NCBI RefSeq assembly: GCF_020509005.1
Contig: NC_063021.1
Span: 3,410,001 to 3,474,000, forward strand
Direction of reading: 5' to 3'
Origin: Fulvia fulva
Lineage: Eukaryota; Ascomycota; Dothideomycetes; Mycosphaerellales; Mycosphaerellaceae
Length of the DNA stretch: 64,000 nucleotides
This document shows, one piece after another, positions 20,121-31,144 of this stretch. The notes under the pieces are model-generated. The model was not told where the DNA came from. It saw only the letters and a program-made list of their open reading frames with translations, and ran no database searches. A program made the position numbers and the translations under genes. Numbering within the stretch: position 1 is the stretch's first letter; each line of letters opens with the position of its first letter.

Positions 20121-23100
20121 ATGAAGGCATCCCAATCGCCCGTTGATGCTTCACAATCAACGCAGAAGAAACAGCAATCCATCTCCAGCTTCTTCACGCA
20201 AAGACCTGCCGCCACGCCGAAACCGAAAGTCAAGGACATACCAGCACCACGACCTTCAGCGACGCCTGATCAAAACAATGGACCTTTCGTTAGCCAAGAT
20301 GATTCACCTCATACCAATGGTTTCCGAAAGCCATCACTACCACAGAAGCGGTCAATAGCAGACGATGAGGAAGACGTCAGGCCAACGAGTCCGAAGCGAC
20401 TACGGGAGAGCCACGATGCAAGCAACAAAGGCCCCAAGGTCACAGCAAGAACGTCGAAGTATGCCTTCTCCAGCGATCCGGCTCCAGTCGAAGATGACGG
20501 TGTCCTCGATGAGGCAGAACAAGAGGAAGTTCGAAAGATCAAGGAAAGACTACACGACAAGTTTGTCAAGAAGCTAGGCCGACCAGACAGCATAGCAGAC
20601 ATCAAGAGGCGCAATGGCTGGATCACAGAAGAGACAGAAGCTGCGGAAGAGGGTTCAGAGGATGACGACGACGAGGCCGAGTCACCACCACCTGCAAAGA
20701 AGGGCAAGAAAGCACCAGCACGAGGGAAGAAGCTCACGCCTATGGAACAGCAGATTGTTGACTTGAAGCGGAAACACCCTGATGCTCTGCTTGTGGTGGA
20801 GGCCGGGTACAAGTATCGTCTATTCGGTGAAGACGCCCGAGTCGCGGCCAAAGTGCTTGCTATTGTGTGTATTCCAGGGAAGTTCCGATTCGATGAGCAC
20901 CCTCCAGAGGCACATATGAACAGGTTTGCTTCGGCAAGCTTTCCGACACATCGGCTGCATGTCCATGTACGGCGGCTTGTCTCGGCTGGCCACAAAGTCG
21001 GAATTGTCAGACAGCTGGAAACTGCTGCCTTGAAAGCCATCGGCACAAACAAGAGCAAGATCTTTGAAAGAGGTCTGACGAATTTGTACACGAAGGGTAC
21101 GTACATTGACGACCAAGACGGCCTTGAGCTCAGCGGTGCGAATGGTGGAGCGCCGGCGACAGGGCATCTGCTGTGCATCACAGAGAGCTACCCGAAAGGC
21201 GTAGGCTCTGACGAGAAAGTGCAGATCGGCATGGTGGCAGTACAGCCATCGACTGGAGACATCATATATGATGACTTTGAAGATGGCTGGATGCGAAGCG
21301 AACTGGAGACTCGTCTACTACACATCTCACCCTGTGAATTCTTGCTTGTGGGTGAGCTATCGAAGGCGACGAAAAAGCTAGTGCAGCATCTGTCTGGCGG
21401 CGATGATGCTCGTCTCGAGCGGGTGGACAAACCGAAGACCATGGCTGCGACCTCTTACAGTCACATCACCAAGTTCTATGCTGACAAGCTGAAGGGAAGC
21501 GAGCTGCCATCCTCGCAGGTGGAATCGTCGCAGGAGACTGGCACACTGCTGGATAAGGTCCATAAACTGTCCGAAAACGCTACAATCTGCCTGTCAGCTA
21601 TGATCACGCATCTGAAGGACTACGGCCTGGAACATGTGTTCGATCTGACAAAGTACTTTCAGTCATTCAGTGCCAGGTCTCATATGCTGCTCAATGGCAA
21701 CACCTTGACAAGTCTTGAGATTTACCGCAACCAGACTGATCAGTCCGAGCGCGGCAGCCTATTCTGGACTCTCAACCGCACGCAGACTAAGTTTGGGCAA
21801 AGACTCCTTCGGAAGTGGGTGGGAAGGCCACTTCTTGATAAAGCTAGGCTTGATGAGCGTGTGGCTGCTGTGGAAGAGCTCAAAGCCGGCAGCGCCAACC
21901 CTGAAGTCGATCGCATAACCCGACTGCTGGGCAAAGTCAGAGCGGACTTGGAGAAGACCTTGATCCGGATCTACTACAAGCGAGCTGCCCGACCAGAGCT
22001 GTTGTCTTTCATGCAGAGCCTTCAGCTCATCTCGCAAGAGTACGCCCACGTCACATCGCCTGCAGAAGCCGGGTTCGAATCAAGCATGGTCAGCGAGGCG
22101 ATCGCATCACTACCTCGCATTTCAGATGAGGTGATCTCGTACTTGAATCGGATCAACGCCCAAGCCGCCAAGGACAACGACAAGTATAACTTCTTCAGGG
22201 ACGAGTACGAGACAGAACCCATGACTGATCACAAGGTTGGCATTGTCGCTGTCGAGCATGATCTCAGCGAGTTCAAGACGGTGGCTGCCAATATCCTCAA
22301 GCGGAAGCAAGTCACCTATGTTACTTCAGCCGACATCGACTACCTGATCGAGCTTGACAATACCCAGCTCAAGAACGTTCCAGCTTCTTGGATCAAGATC
22401 AGTGGGACGAAGAAGGTTTCTCGTTATCATGCTCCCGAAGTTGTGAAGCTCATCCGCGAGCGTGATCAGCATAAGGAGGCGCTGTCCAACGCTTGCGATG
22501 ATGCCTTCAAGGATCTGCTTACAGAGATCGGTGGCAAGTATCAAGCATTCCGGGATTGCATACAGTCGCTGGCATTGCTTGACTGTCTTTCATCGTTGGC
22601 GGAGGTCGCTCAACAGCCTGGGTACTGCAAGCCTACTTTTACCGACACTCCCGGCATCTCCATCGACCAAGGACGTCATCCAATGGTTGAGCAGCTTCTG
22701 CTTGATACTTTCGTGCCGAATGATGTTAAGCTCAGTGCAGATGCCACTCGAACCTTGCTCATCACAGGTCCGAACATGGGCGGGAAGTCGTCCTATGTGC
22801 GCTCAGTGGCGTTGATCGCAATCATGGCGCAGATAGGCTCATACGTCCCTGCAGACTCAGCAGAGCTCGGGCTTCTGGACGCCGTCTTCACTCGCATGGG
22901 CGCTTTCGATAACATGATGAAAGGAGAAAGCACCTTCATGGTCGAACTTGGCGAGACTTCTGACATTCTCAAGCAAGCAACGCCTCGCAGTCTCGTCATT
23001 CTTGATGAGCTCGGTCGTGGTACGAGCACACATGATGGAGTTGCCATCGCGCAGGCTGTGCTGCAGCATGTCGTCTCGCAATTAAAATCGTTCACACTGT

Positions 23101-23459
23101 TCATCACCCATTACCAGAGCCTGGCAAGAGTTGCGGAGCAGTATCCCGTGGGCGAGCTGAAGAATGTCCACATGCGCTTTACCGAGCAAGATGGTGAGAG
23201 TGCGGAGGGCGAGCAAGATGTCACCTTCTTGTACGAGGTGGGAGAGGGTGTTGCACATCGTAGCTATGGTCTGAATGTTGCGAAGGCAGCGGGCTTGCCG
23301 AAGTCTCTGCTGGAGGAGGCTTCAAAGAGGAGTAAGGCTATGGAAGAGGAGGAGATGAGACGGAGGCTTGGATACCTTTCTGGTGCTATGAAAGGTTTGA
23401 TGAATGGAGGGGATGTGACGGGTCTGGCGCATCTGGTTGCTGGGATGGAGCAGTTGTGA
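20121..23459 (+). CDS. MSH3: DNA mismatch repair protein MSH3 (1112 aa)
   Basis: A single uninterrupted exon. Near the N-terminus [14 protein letters not shown] is a PCNA-interacting (PIP) box, then a disordered acidic linker, then the MutS mismatch-binding domain ([38 protein letters not shown]), connector, lever/clamp, and the ABC ATPase: Walker [10 protein letters not shown] near residue 883, signature and Walker B with [15 protein letters not shown], and the H-loop ITHYQSL. The domain order and the PIP box separate MSH3 from MSH2 and MSH6. With MSH2 it forms MutS-beta, which repairs insertion/deletion loops, including those at short tandem repeats. All catalytic motifs look intact. Confidence 0.95.
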   Translation: MKASQSPVDASQSTQKKQQSISSFFTQRPAATPKPKVKDIPAPRPSATPDQNNGPFVSQDDSPHTNGFRKPSLPQKRSIADDEEDVRPTSPKRLRESHDASNKGPKVTARTSKYAFSSDPAPVEDDGVLDEAEQEEVRKIKERLHDKFVKKLGRPDSIADIKRRNGWITEETEAAEEGSEDDDDEAESPPPAKKGKKAPARGKKLTPMEQQIVDLKRKHPDALLVVEAGYKYRLFGEDARVAAKVLAIVCIPGKFRFDEHPPEAHMNRFASASFPTHRLHVHVRRLVSAGHKVGIVRQLETAALKAIGTNKSKIFERGLTNLYTKGTYIDDQDGLELSGANGGAPATGHLLCITESYPKGVGSDEKVQIGMVAVQPSTGDIIYDDFEDGWMRSELETRLLHISPCEFLLVGELSKATKKLVQHLSGGDDARLERVDKPKTMAATSYSHITKFYADKLKGSELPSSQVESSQETGTLLDKVHKLSENATICLSAMITHLKDYGLEHVFDLTKYFQSFSARSHMLLNGNTLTSLEIYRNQTDQSERGSLFWTLNRTQTKFGQRLLRKWVGRPLLDKARLDERVAAVEELKAGSANPEVDRITRLLGKVRADLEKTLIRIYYKRAARPELLSFMQSLQLISQEYAHVTSPAEAGFESSMVSEAIASLPRISDEVISYLNRINAQAAKDNDKYNFFRDEYETEPMTDHKVGIVAVEHDLSEFKTVAANILKRKQVTYVTSADIDYLIELDNTQLKNVPASWIKISGTKKVSRYHAPEVVKLIRERDQHKEALSNACDDAFKDLLTEIGGKYQAFRDCIQSLALLDCLSSLAEVAQQPGYCKPTFTDTPGISIDQGRHPMVEQLLLDTFVPNDVKLSADATRTLLITGPNMGGKSSYVRSVALIAIMAQIGSYVPADSAELGLLDAVFTRMGAFDNMMKGESTFMVELGETSDILKQATPRSLVILDELGRGTSTHDGVAIAQAVLQHVVSQLKSFTLFITHYQSLARVAEQYPVGELKNVHMRFTEQDGESAEGEQDVTFLYEVGEGVAHRSYGLNVAKAAGLPKSLLEEASKRSKAMEEEEMRRRLGYLSGAMKGLMNGGDVTGLAHLVAGMEQL

Positions 23460-24502
23460 GGGATGTACAATGTGGATGATGCCTTGCTGTGAGAGCGTGT
23501 TGTTAGATACCCATTAGCTTGATTGTAGTGGACGTACTGTACCCGAAGACGGGCTGTATATTCTAGCCTCCCACCTGGGACGGATTGCTTCTTCAAGCTG
23601 GCGACAAAGGCCTTCTCACTGAACGTACGCGCACCGAAGCTGCACTTGCGGATGACCGAAAGCTGTTGACAAAGTTCATTGCCGTCGACAACGCTTCGTC
23701 ACTCCAAGGACAAGAGCTCATGCTCGAATCCGCGAGGGCATCGCTTCGTTGCGAGGTGCGCAGTCGCCTGCTTGGAGGCAGTACGCGCCATAGCAGATTT
23801 CGAGACAATGTTTGGTCACGGATGACGACTAGTCTGCAGCGATCCGAGACACGCAAATGCCAGCTCCCGACACTCTCGTTGTATGGATCGCGCGCCCAAA
23901 CACTCGGCCTTTGGGTTATCTTCAGCCATCTTCTGCTGATCAACACGCCTCTGGCTCTGTCACGGTCATCTTGTGGACCATCCGCTCCTCTACGTGTCGC
24001 TCCAGCTTGGCCGGAATGGCCGGCTTTGACTACACAATCCGAGGGAAGCAGCGATCTGGCTTCGAGGCGTGTCGCGCCAACAGACATGCCTCACATGGGG
24101 CGACATTATGACCCTGGGCGCCAGTTCCTTCAGGCCGAGAAATATACACCACTGCTGCGGCACAAATATACACTACCCGCGAGACCAGGATGTGTGAACA
24201 GTGGAACGAACAATGGAACAAAGAAAGTCTTGCCGAGCTTTGTCCGATTCACAAGTTGACGGACTTGAGTGAGGGATTAGACTTCGAGTTCCTCGCGCTA
24301 GTGAGAATCAACACCACGACGCGTTCGAGAGATCGGATCTCGCTCATACACAACACTTGTCGAAGTTGCGACCTCTTTTGTTTGGCATATCTTTTGGGCG
24401 GCGTTGCTACGCGTGTTACTGCTTCATCTTTGAACCAAGCCTGCGACATCTCACGCTCACGACCAGACCCTGCAGAGGGTGCTATCTGCCCTGTCGACGG
24501 AA
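23460..24502. other. Intergenic between MSH3 and the OTU-like array
   Basis: Frames of 224 codons (plus, 23585-24259) and 164 codons (minus, 23593-24087) overlap each other. Neither has fungal protein-like motifs. I see nothing I can support. Confidence 0.4.
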
Positions 24503-27343
24503 ATGGCATACAACATGCCGACAGTCGAAGCAATAATGAGCTCGATTATGCTCCGATACTTCACCTTGATCCACGAGCGAGACGGGTCTACCTACAGCAC
24601 GGCCGGCAGCTCGGATGGCGACATGCTCTACCGCGCCATTGCAAGGCAAGAGATTGGGGATCCGACTGAAGAGCAGGCCATCAAGGAAGCTGTCCTTTAC
24701 TGGGTTCTCCACGTGCGATCAAACCGAGAGCATCCTCAACGCGACTGGTACTTTGCATGCGAGCAGTCCTTTTATAAGGCCACACGCAGCGAGCTGTTCT
24801 CGGCACTTCACGGCCCCGATCTTGCTGGCAGGCTTCCGGAGGTTGTCGAGGTCATAGGACAAGCCCTCAATATCCAGCTGACGGTTGTCAACAACTACAC
24901 TGCGACTGGCAAGGCGTCCGGCTTCGTCTACTGCGGTGGCTCCATGGGTGGCACTCCATGTCTCGTGCTTCAGCGTCCTTCTCTTAGCCGGAATAGCTTT
25001 CTGTACTCGTCTTTGATACCCGACACCTCTGGAAAGGCACTTGTGGAACGCCTCCAGATGCTAAAGGCGGAGAATCATGGCGGACTACACATGCGGCAGA
25101 TTGGCTGGGCTCATGCTGAAGACGAGGCTGGAGTCCCTAGCTTCGCGCAGTACAACGAGTGGCGATTTCAATCGCCGTTCGCGCCTCTAAGCTTAAGGAA
25201 CCCTCTGAACCGGCTTGACGTCTTCAAAGTCGTGGTCAATTTTCCGAGACAGATTCGCCCTGCAATCGAGCTTTTGAAACACGTCCTGGACTTGGCACCA
25301 AACCAGCGGGAGAGAGCTAAGGTGACACCAATGTGTACAGTACACAAGGATTCATGAAACCTCGTATCGCCGTGGACAACGAGTTTTTCATGGCACCGCG
25401 ACACTTGGTCGCAGGCAAGACTTTTGCGGAAGCGAGCCGGCTGCTTGATGAAGGTGTCGTCGAGTACTTGTGCTCCGTCATTCAGATGTCTGTTGGAAGA
25501 ATCTTCACGCTCGATATCAATGTCGCCGAGATGTTGGAGCACGCGACGCCAGAGACCGTTCCGTCGTTGCAGTGTCTCTTTGAGGAGATATTGCTCAATC
25601 CGGACTACACAAAGATGTGGTGGAATCCGCAAAAGGACATCGAGGTTATGGATAACACCATCGCACACTTTTTTCAAGGGACTGCTCGACCGCCGTACAC
25701 ACACTCGACGTACTATGGTGACAGAACGTGTCACATCAAGCCAAGGTTTCATATCAAGAGCCCATTCTTCAATGGCACACGACCTCGGCATCTGTGCTTC
25801 CCTACGCTTCCTAGGGAAGATCAGAACTGCGACCTGCACGTGCCCGGCAACAATGACAAAGGCATGTCATGCCCTTGCTCATTGGGCTGCATTGACATTG
25901 CCGCTTTCATGGGTCATCTATGTCGGCTACAAGGCCTGCCAGTCGAAAAGTTGCCTTGGACGCAATGCAGACATGGCATAGGCTATGAGAAATTTCTTTC
26001 CGACATGCTAAAGCATGACCGGATTGGCCCGCTTGTGCACAAGTTGAGGGGTACGAAGAGTTTGGAACACTACCAGAGGCTTGGTCGGCGAGGTCTTGAG
26101 CAAGATACTGAAGTTCAAGGATACAGCACGATCGATGTTGTCGGCATCGCAGCTGTCATCGACAACATAATCACATCCGACGATGCTCAGTTCGTTGCTG
26201 GACTGCTTGCTGAATACTGCTACATGCAGAAATCGCACACACCAGGTTTCTCTGTGCCTCGCAAGATTGCTCAACGTCAGTCTCTACTCGGCCCTTGCGG
26301 CATTATCTCGACATTCGAAGACAACCCGCGGCTCTATGTGCGAAAGGCGTTCAAGGAGTCCACCATCAGCCAGCTACCGTCTATGCTCACGTCTGACTGG
26401 AGTGTCTGTTTGTCACAGCAAGCTTGAAACCCTGGGAGCATGATCGTCGATTCGAGGCCGGTCGGAAACATGTTGACTTCGGCATGGCTACCAATGTTTT
26501 GGTGCAGCATGAACCATTTGCGACACCATCGCCAGAGGTTTATCACGATATACACGGTCGTCATTACGCGGCGCTCCCTGAGCTGACGGACCCACTCCGA
26601 TCCTGGCTACCAGGAACCATGGCGGTGGCTGTTCCGCGCGAGTACCTCTGCCTATAGTACGCGCCGGCGAAACATATGCGGAGGCACTTCAAAACTTTCT
26701 GATGACATCGCCACTTGCGCGTCAGGCATCACCGCCTCCAGGACTTGGAGCGGCGGCTGGAAGTAATGACGGCCTTCCCAAATGGCTGAACAAAGTACCT
26801 GGTCGGAACTTGAAAGGTGCCCGGGCGATCTTCGAAGCTTTCTTACAGAAGCACGAAAGTGGAATACACCTAGGACCGATCGTACCACTGCCGGTACGTA
26901 GGCTGAAGCGTCTAGAGTCGCAGTTGACCCCACGGCAGATAGCGGATCTTCCACTTGCTGCCAAGAAAGCACAGGTCATCTTCCGCAGTGAAAAGGAAGC
27001 CCGAAAAGCCACGATCGCGGACTTGAAAGAGAAGGTCACTCAAGAGAGTATGGCGAATCTGTATCTGGGATTGCCAAGCGTGACCGATCCGAACGACATC
27101 TGCGATTTCGAAGATCGAGAGTACCGTCGTCGTATCGAGAGCGCCCCGGCCTGGAATCGACCATTGCTGCCTTATCTGCCGCCCACGAACTCAGAAGGCA
27201 GCTGGCAGTCGATGAACACAGAGGCTTTGCGCGTGTACCAAGACGAAGATGAACACAGGGCAAGAATGAAGGCGATACACATGTATGATGAGTCAGATGA
27301 CGAGAGCGAAGACAGGCCAGACAGTGGCATTGGCAGGAGGTAG
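24503..27343 (+). pseudogene. OTU-like paralogue 1 (frameshifted)
   Basis: First of three tandem paralogues. ATG 24503 (MAYNMPTVEAIMSSIMLRYF) opens the frame. Near residue 37 comes SSDGDMLYRAIARQ, which matches the OTU protease box D-G-[DN]-C-L-[FY]-R-A except that the Cys is Met. The C-terminal half of the OTU-like fold (ALNIQLTVVNN) follows. Then come the family segments EYLCSV, CPCSLGCIDIAAF, FEDNPR, PWEHD, SPPPGLGAAAGS and APAWNRP. The frame breaks three times when aligned with paralogues 2 and 3: at 25332-25335 (an extra TG in ATGTGTAC), near 26415-26425 (just before PWEHD) and near 26648-26656 (before PIVRAGETYAEAL). The last frame runs to 27343 and ends DDESEDRPDSGIGRR. I read it as a decayed gene of about 940 codons; introns do not explain the breaks. 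Confidence 0.7.
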
Positions 27344-27676
27344 ATAATCTGTGCAACAATACGCGAGTTGATCAAGAAATGCTGTAATGACCAGTGAGCT
27401 CTGGCCCGCCCCAACTCCTTTTTGTGAGACAGTTTGATATTGATACCATACCCTTTAGGCACGTACAGACGCGTTCGCGTCCGTGCGTTGCGTGTTGCTT
27501 CCTACTTGATAAAATTCCTGCGAGTACTGGCTTCTTTCCTTCTCTCCATCGTATTTATTGCATTGCTACCAACTTGTCTTGTTCCACATCTCGACATCCT
27601 AGGCGACAACCAAGCAACGACAAGAGCGATCACACCTATCAATTCGAACAACTGAGCCGCCACACATGTCACGACT
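27344..27676. other. Spacer between paralogues 1 and 2
   Basis: A 333-bp spacer with no gene. It is the only sequence available as a promoter for paralogue 2. Confidence 0.5.
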
Positions 27677-30652
27677 ATGACCGACAACCTCGCCGCCATG
27701 GCTGAACACAATTCTTCTGGTCAGCACGTCCCAAAATACTATGACGACTACGAGGAAGATAACGGTACCACTTGGTCGAACCCTAAGAATGTATCTGGTA
27801 AATCACTGTATCGCGCTGTATCCCGCCACCTCATCGGTACCCCTGATGAAGGCCTGGCCATACAGGGTGTTGCCATGGACTTTGTGATTCGTATTGGAGC
27901 ACAGCCCGAGCATCCACACCTTGCGCAGTACCTTGCTCGCGCAGAGGCGTGTTTGAAGGAGACCGGCATTCCTATTTTTACGCTTCTCGAGTGTCCCGAC
28001 CTTCACCCAAACGAACACGTCTTGTGGGCCATCGCGACGGCCTGCAAAGTCCAGTTCCGAGTGTATGGTTCCATCACAGCAGACGGTGAAGCGCAGGATC
28101 TGCTCTACATAGTCGGCGCCGAAAGCGCGTATCCCTATGCCGTCCTCCAGCGCCCAGCCATGGGAACCGTGCCCTGGAGATTCTCATGCCTTCTGCCAGA
28201 TGAAAGCGGTCGCGAGATGCTGGAATGGCTTATTGAAACGCAAGGACTCATGCTCAGCGAAAGGCACCTTCCAGATGATGAGCAGACATACGGTGGAGCA
28301 CAGCTGAACAAAGTCGGCTACGCCTGGGTCAAAAAGGGCATGGACCGAAACTGAGAGTTACAACGAGGCTCGTGCTGGCTCCCAATCATCGGATTTGAAG
28401 GAAGTCCTTCATGGTATCCGGATGGACGCTTTTGCACTGGTCATCTACGAGGCGGCACATATTCCTGGCGCGCTGAAGTTGTTCCACAAAGCCCTCGAGC
28501 TTGCACGCAATCAGCAGCGTAAAGTCCGCGTCTCATCCGACTGCGAGTCTGGGGTCATGCACAAGCACGTCGCCGCCGATGCAGATTTCACCAAGTACCC
28601 TCGAAACCTGGCGGAGAGCGGAAATCGCGACGAGATGGATGGATTAATGAGGTCAGGGGAAGTTGAAGAGCTATGCTCGGTGCTATCGCTAGCAGTCAGC
28701 AGGCACTTCTTTCTTATCGTCAACCTTGTTCACATGTTGGAAAACGCCAATGCGTATACGGTTCGTAATCTGGAGCAGCTACTTCAGGAGACAGTCTTTG
28801 ACAAGGAGATGCTGAAGCTCGGGTGGAATCTGCAGTCCGGCTTCAGGGTGATCGACCAAACGATTGAATACCTCTACCAGACTGCCACTCGTCCCCCAGT
28901 ATTCTTGGGCGAGAAGATCAACGCCGATGGCACTCGTACTGAGCGCTGGATGCACTGGGAGTGGAAGATCAAGAGTGAGCATCTGATCGGGGAGCGGCCA
29001 GAGAGCATGAAGTTTCCTCGAGTCTGGAAAGACGTCAACTGTGGGATCCATGCCGATCAGGACTACGACCCTCAGCTTTCCGATCAGATCGCCATGGCAT
29101 GTCCATGCACGACCGGCAATGTCGACATCGCAGCATTGCTGAATCTATTCTGTGGCCAGCTCAAGTTCCAGCTGGATCTTTTGCACTGGCGGCAACATCG
29201 ACACCGCATCAGCTACCATGACTTCCTACGAACGGAGCTCGACCAAGACCGGCTTTATTTTATCCTCAACTGGATGAAGTCTCGTTGCTACACGGGCGAT
29301 GTGCATCACTTCTGCCAGGATCTCGGCCTTCCCGAGATGGGACAGAACGACGATCAGATGGCATACAACGTTGGTGACATTGCTGGCATCATCCTCGCAT
29401 TCGAACAGCTCTTCGCAAGCGACGACAAACGCTTCTTGCTCGGCTGTCTGGACAAGTGGGCTCAGGGCAGCGCTCATATCAAGGATCAGGCCAAATGTGC
29501 CAACAGGGCCCTTCCACATGCGGCACGAACGATCCAGCAGCATGCCAAGAAGTCAGCATTCTCACCTGACAGGACGTTGTACGAGGATAACCCTAAGCTA
29601 TTCAAGAACGAGCCAGTGTACAAGAACAGCAAGGATGAGTTCTCTCATGCGCTCAAGTACTCCGTCAAGAGTAGCATGTCTTGGCTTTCGGACAAGCAGC
29701 CAGCTGGTAACCCTGCGAACCTCAGTCCCTGGGAGCACGACCAGTACGCGCTCGTGAGCCGTCAAGTCGATCAACAATTGCGCATGGGCGCTGGTAAGCA
29801 TGATGAGGCCATATATCCAACATTTCGGGACTACAAGACCGACCTGGTTTGGAAAGATTCATCAATGCCACAGTACGCACGATCGATCCAACTGGATCGT
29901 GGGTGCCCGACTCCTGCGCGACCCCGATCTCTGATGACTGCCTGCGCCCAATTATCCGAGCTAACAGAACATACGCCGAAGACCTTGTCGGAGTTCCTGC
30001 GGTGCCCACGTGCGGCTGGTGCGGCTCCTCCAGCTGGCTTTGGTGCACTCCCCGGTACCTCAATGGGGCTGCCGAAAGAGCTCAAAGTGGTTCCGGCTCG
30101 AGTCTGCTGCTTGCAAAGGCAATATATGACTCGTTCCAGGTCAAGACTGGCGGTGCAAGCACAAACCTGCCGGAGAAATTCATCTCCGACAACACAAGAA
30201 CCAGTTCGCCATCTACGTCCATGTCGGAATCCTCCAAGCTATTGGACGACGCTCTTAACATTGATGGACATAACGACGGAGATATCTGATACGCATCGAA
30301 TCGCGCACGATCGCTGTTGGAATTCAGAACTCACGTTGAAGAAGAGGCCAATTTTAAGCACGGCCTCCCAGGGCCCATCGACTTGACTGACGTCTGGGAT
30401 CCCTACGGGCGTCGGTATCGAGCACGAGTGGAGGCTACGCCATCGTGGAATCGACCTAGAATCGAGAACGTCCCACAGAACGACAAAGACGATGGTTGGT
30501 TGTCGGCGGCCACACTGGCGTTGCAGGCTATCGATGAGATGGCCCCCGAGGAGACTGGGGAGGAGAGAGACGTCTGGCATTCAGTTGCAAGGAAATATCG
30601 CGAGAAGAGTTCTTGTGGTTGGGGCCCCCGCAGGGGCCGTCGTGGTGCGTAA
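27677..30652 (+). pseudogene. OTU-like paralogue 2 (multiply frameshifted)
   Basis: Second copy, same strand. ATG 27677 leads to VSGKSLYRAVSRHL, where the OTU box has Ser for Cys and Ser for the preceding Asp. HPNEHVLWAIATACKVQFRV then matches the W-x-[EA]-[IL]-A...V-V-Y part of OTU folds. A single extra base near 28334-28340 (AAAAAGGG) shifts the frame; reading on in the new frame restores AWTETESYNEARAG, which aligns with paralogue 1. The middle (28395 to about 29860) is one long intact frame with EELCSVLS, CPCTTGNVDIAALLNLF, YEDNPKLF and SPWEHD. From about 29860 the homology jumps between frames at least four times (VPDSCATPISDDCL; PRAAGAAPPAGFGALPG; AKAIYDSF; HGLPGPIDLTDVWDPYG; TPSWNRP) before the stop at 30652. 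Clearly non-functional at its 3' end. Confidence 0.75.
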
Positions 30653-31144
30653 AGTCACGACGTTTGCGACAATACAATCGTAGAGAGAGGCGGTCTTTCG
30701 AGTTCATGGACGGTAAGTTGAGATGAGAATGGGACTTCAGACATTATCTCACTTCCTCTGCCCTCCAGATAATCTTACTCTTCCCCCCTTTGTTCACTTG
30801 ACATAATCCCAAGTGCATTTATACACTAACAAGAGATTAACAGCATTGGTGAACAAAGAGACGTCAACGATGCAGAGTATTCACTCACGACTCACGTGTC
30901 TTCACTGCTCGGGGCGTTTAGCGCCCATGCATTATGTGTTACTTTGGTCTCGACAAAAGGCACGCGAATGTCGTCCTCTTGATCCTTCCTCTGTCTCCGC
31001 ACCGCCCACTCCACTGTCAGGCTGTCTGTTTGCAATATGCAGACTACTTGCCAGTATCTCAGCAGCATTCACAACACCACCAGCGCCATCAACCCAATCG
31101 ACAGAGCTTTTCCAAGCAGAAAGAAGCAACGCCAGCAGGGGTAC
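30653..31144. other. Spacer between paralogues 2 and 3
   Basis: About 490 bp without a supported gene; several overlapping frames are shadows or chance. Confidence 0.5.

Noticed and set aside
20309..21181. Minus-strand frame of 290 codons inside MSH3
   Set aside because: Antisense shadow of a confident gene.
23585..24259. Plus-strand frame of 224 codons between MSH3 and the OTU-like array
   Set aside because: No conserved segment, overlapped by a 164-codon minus frame; chance open frames are common at this base composition.
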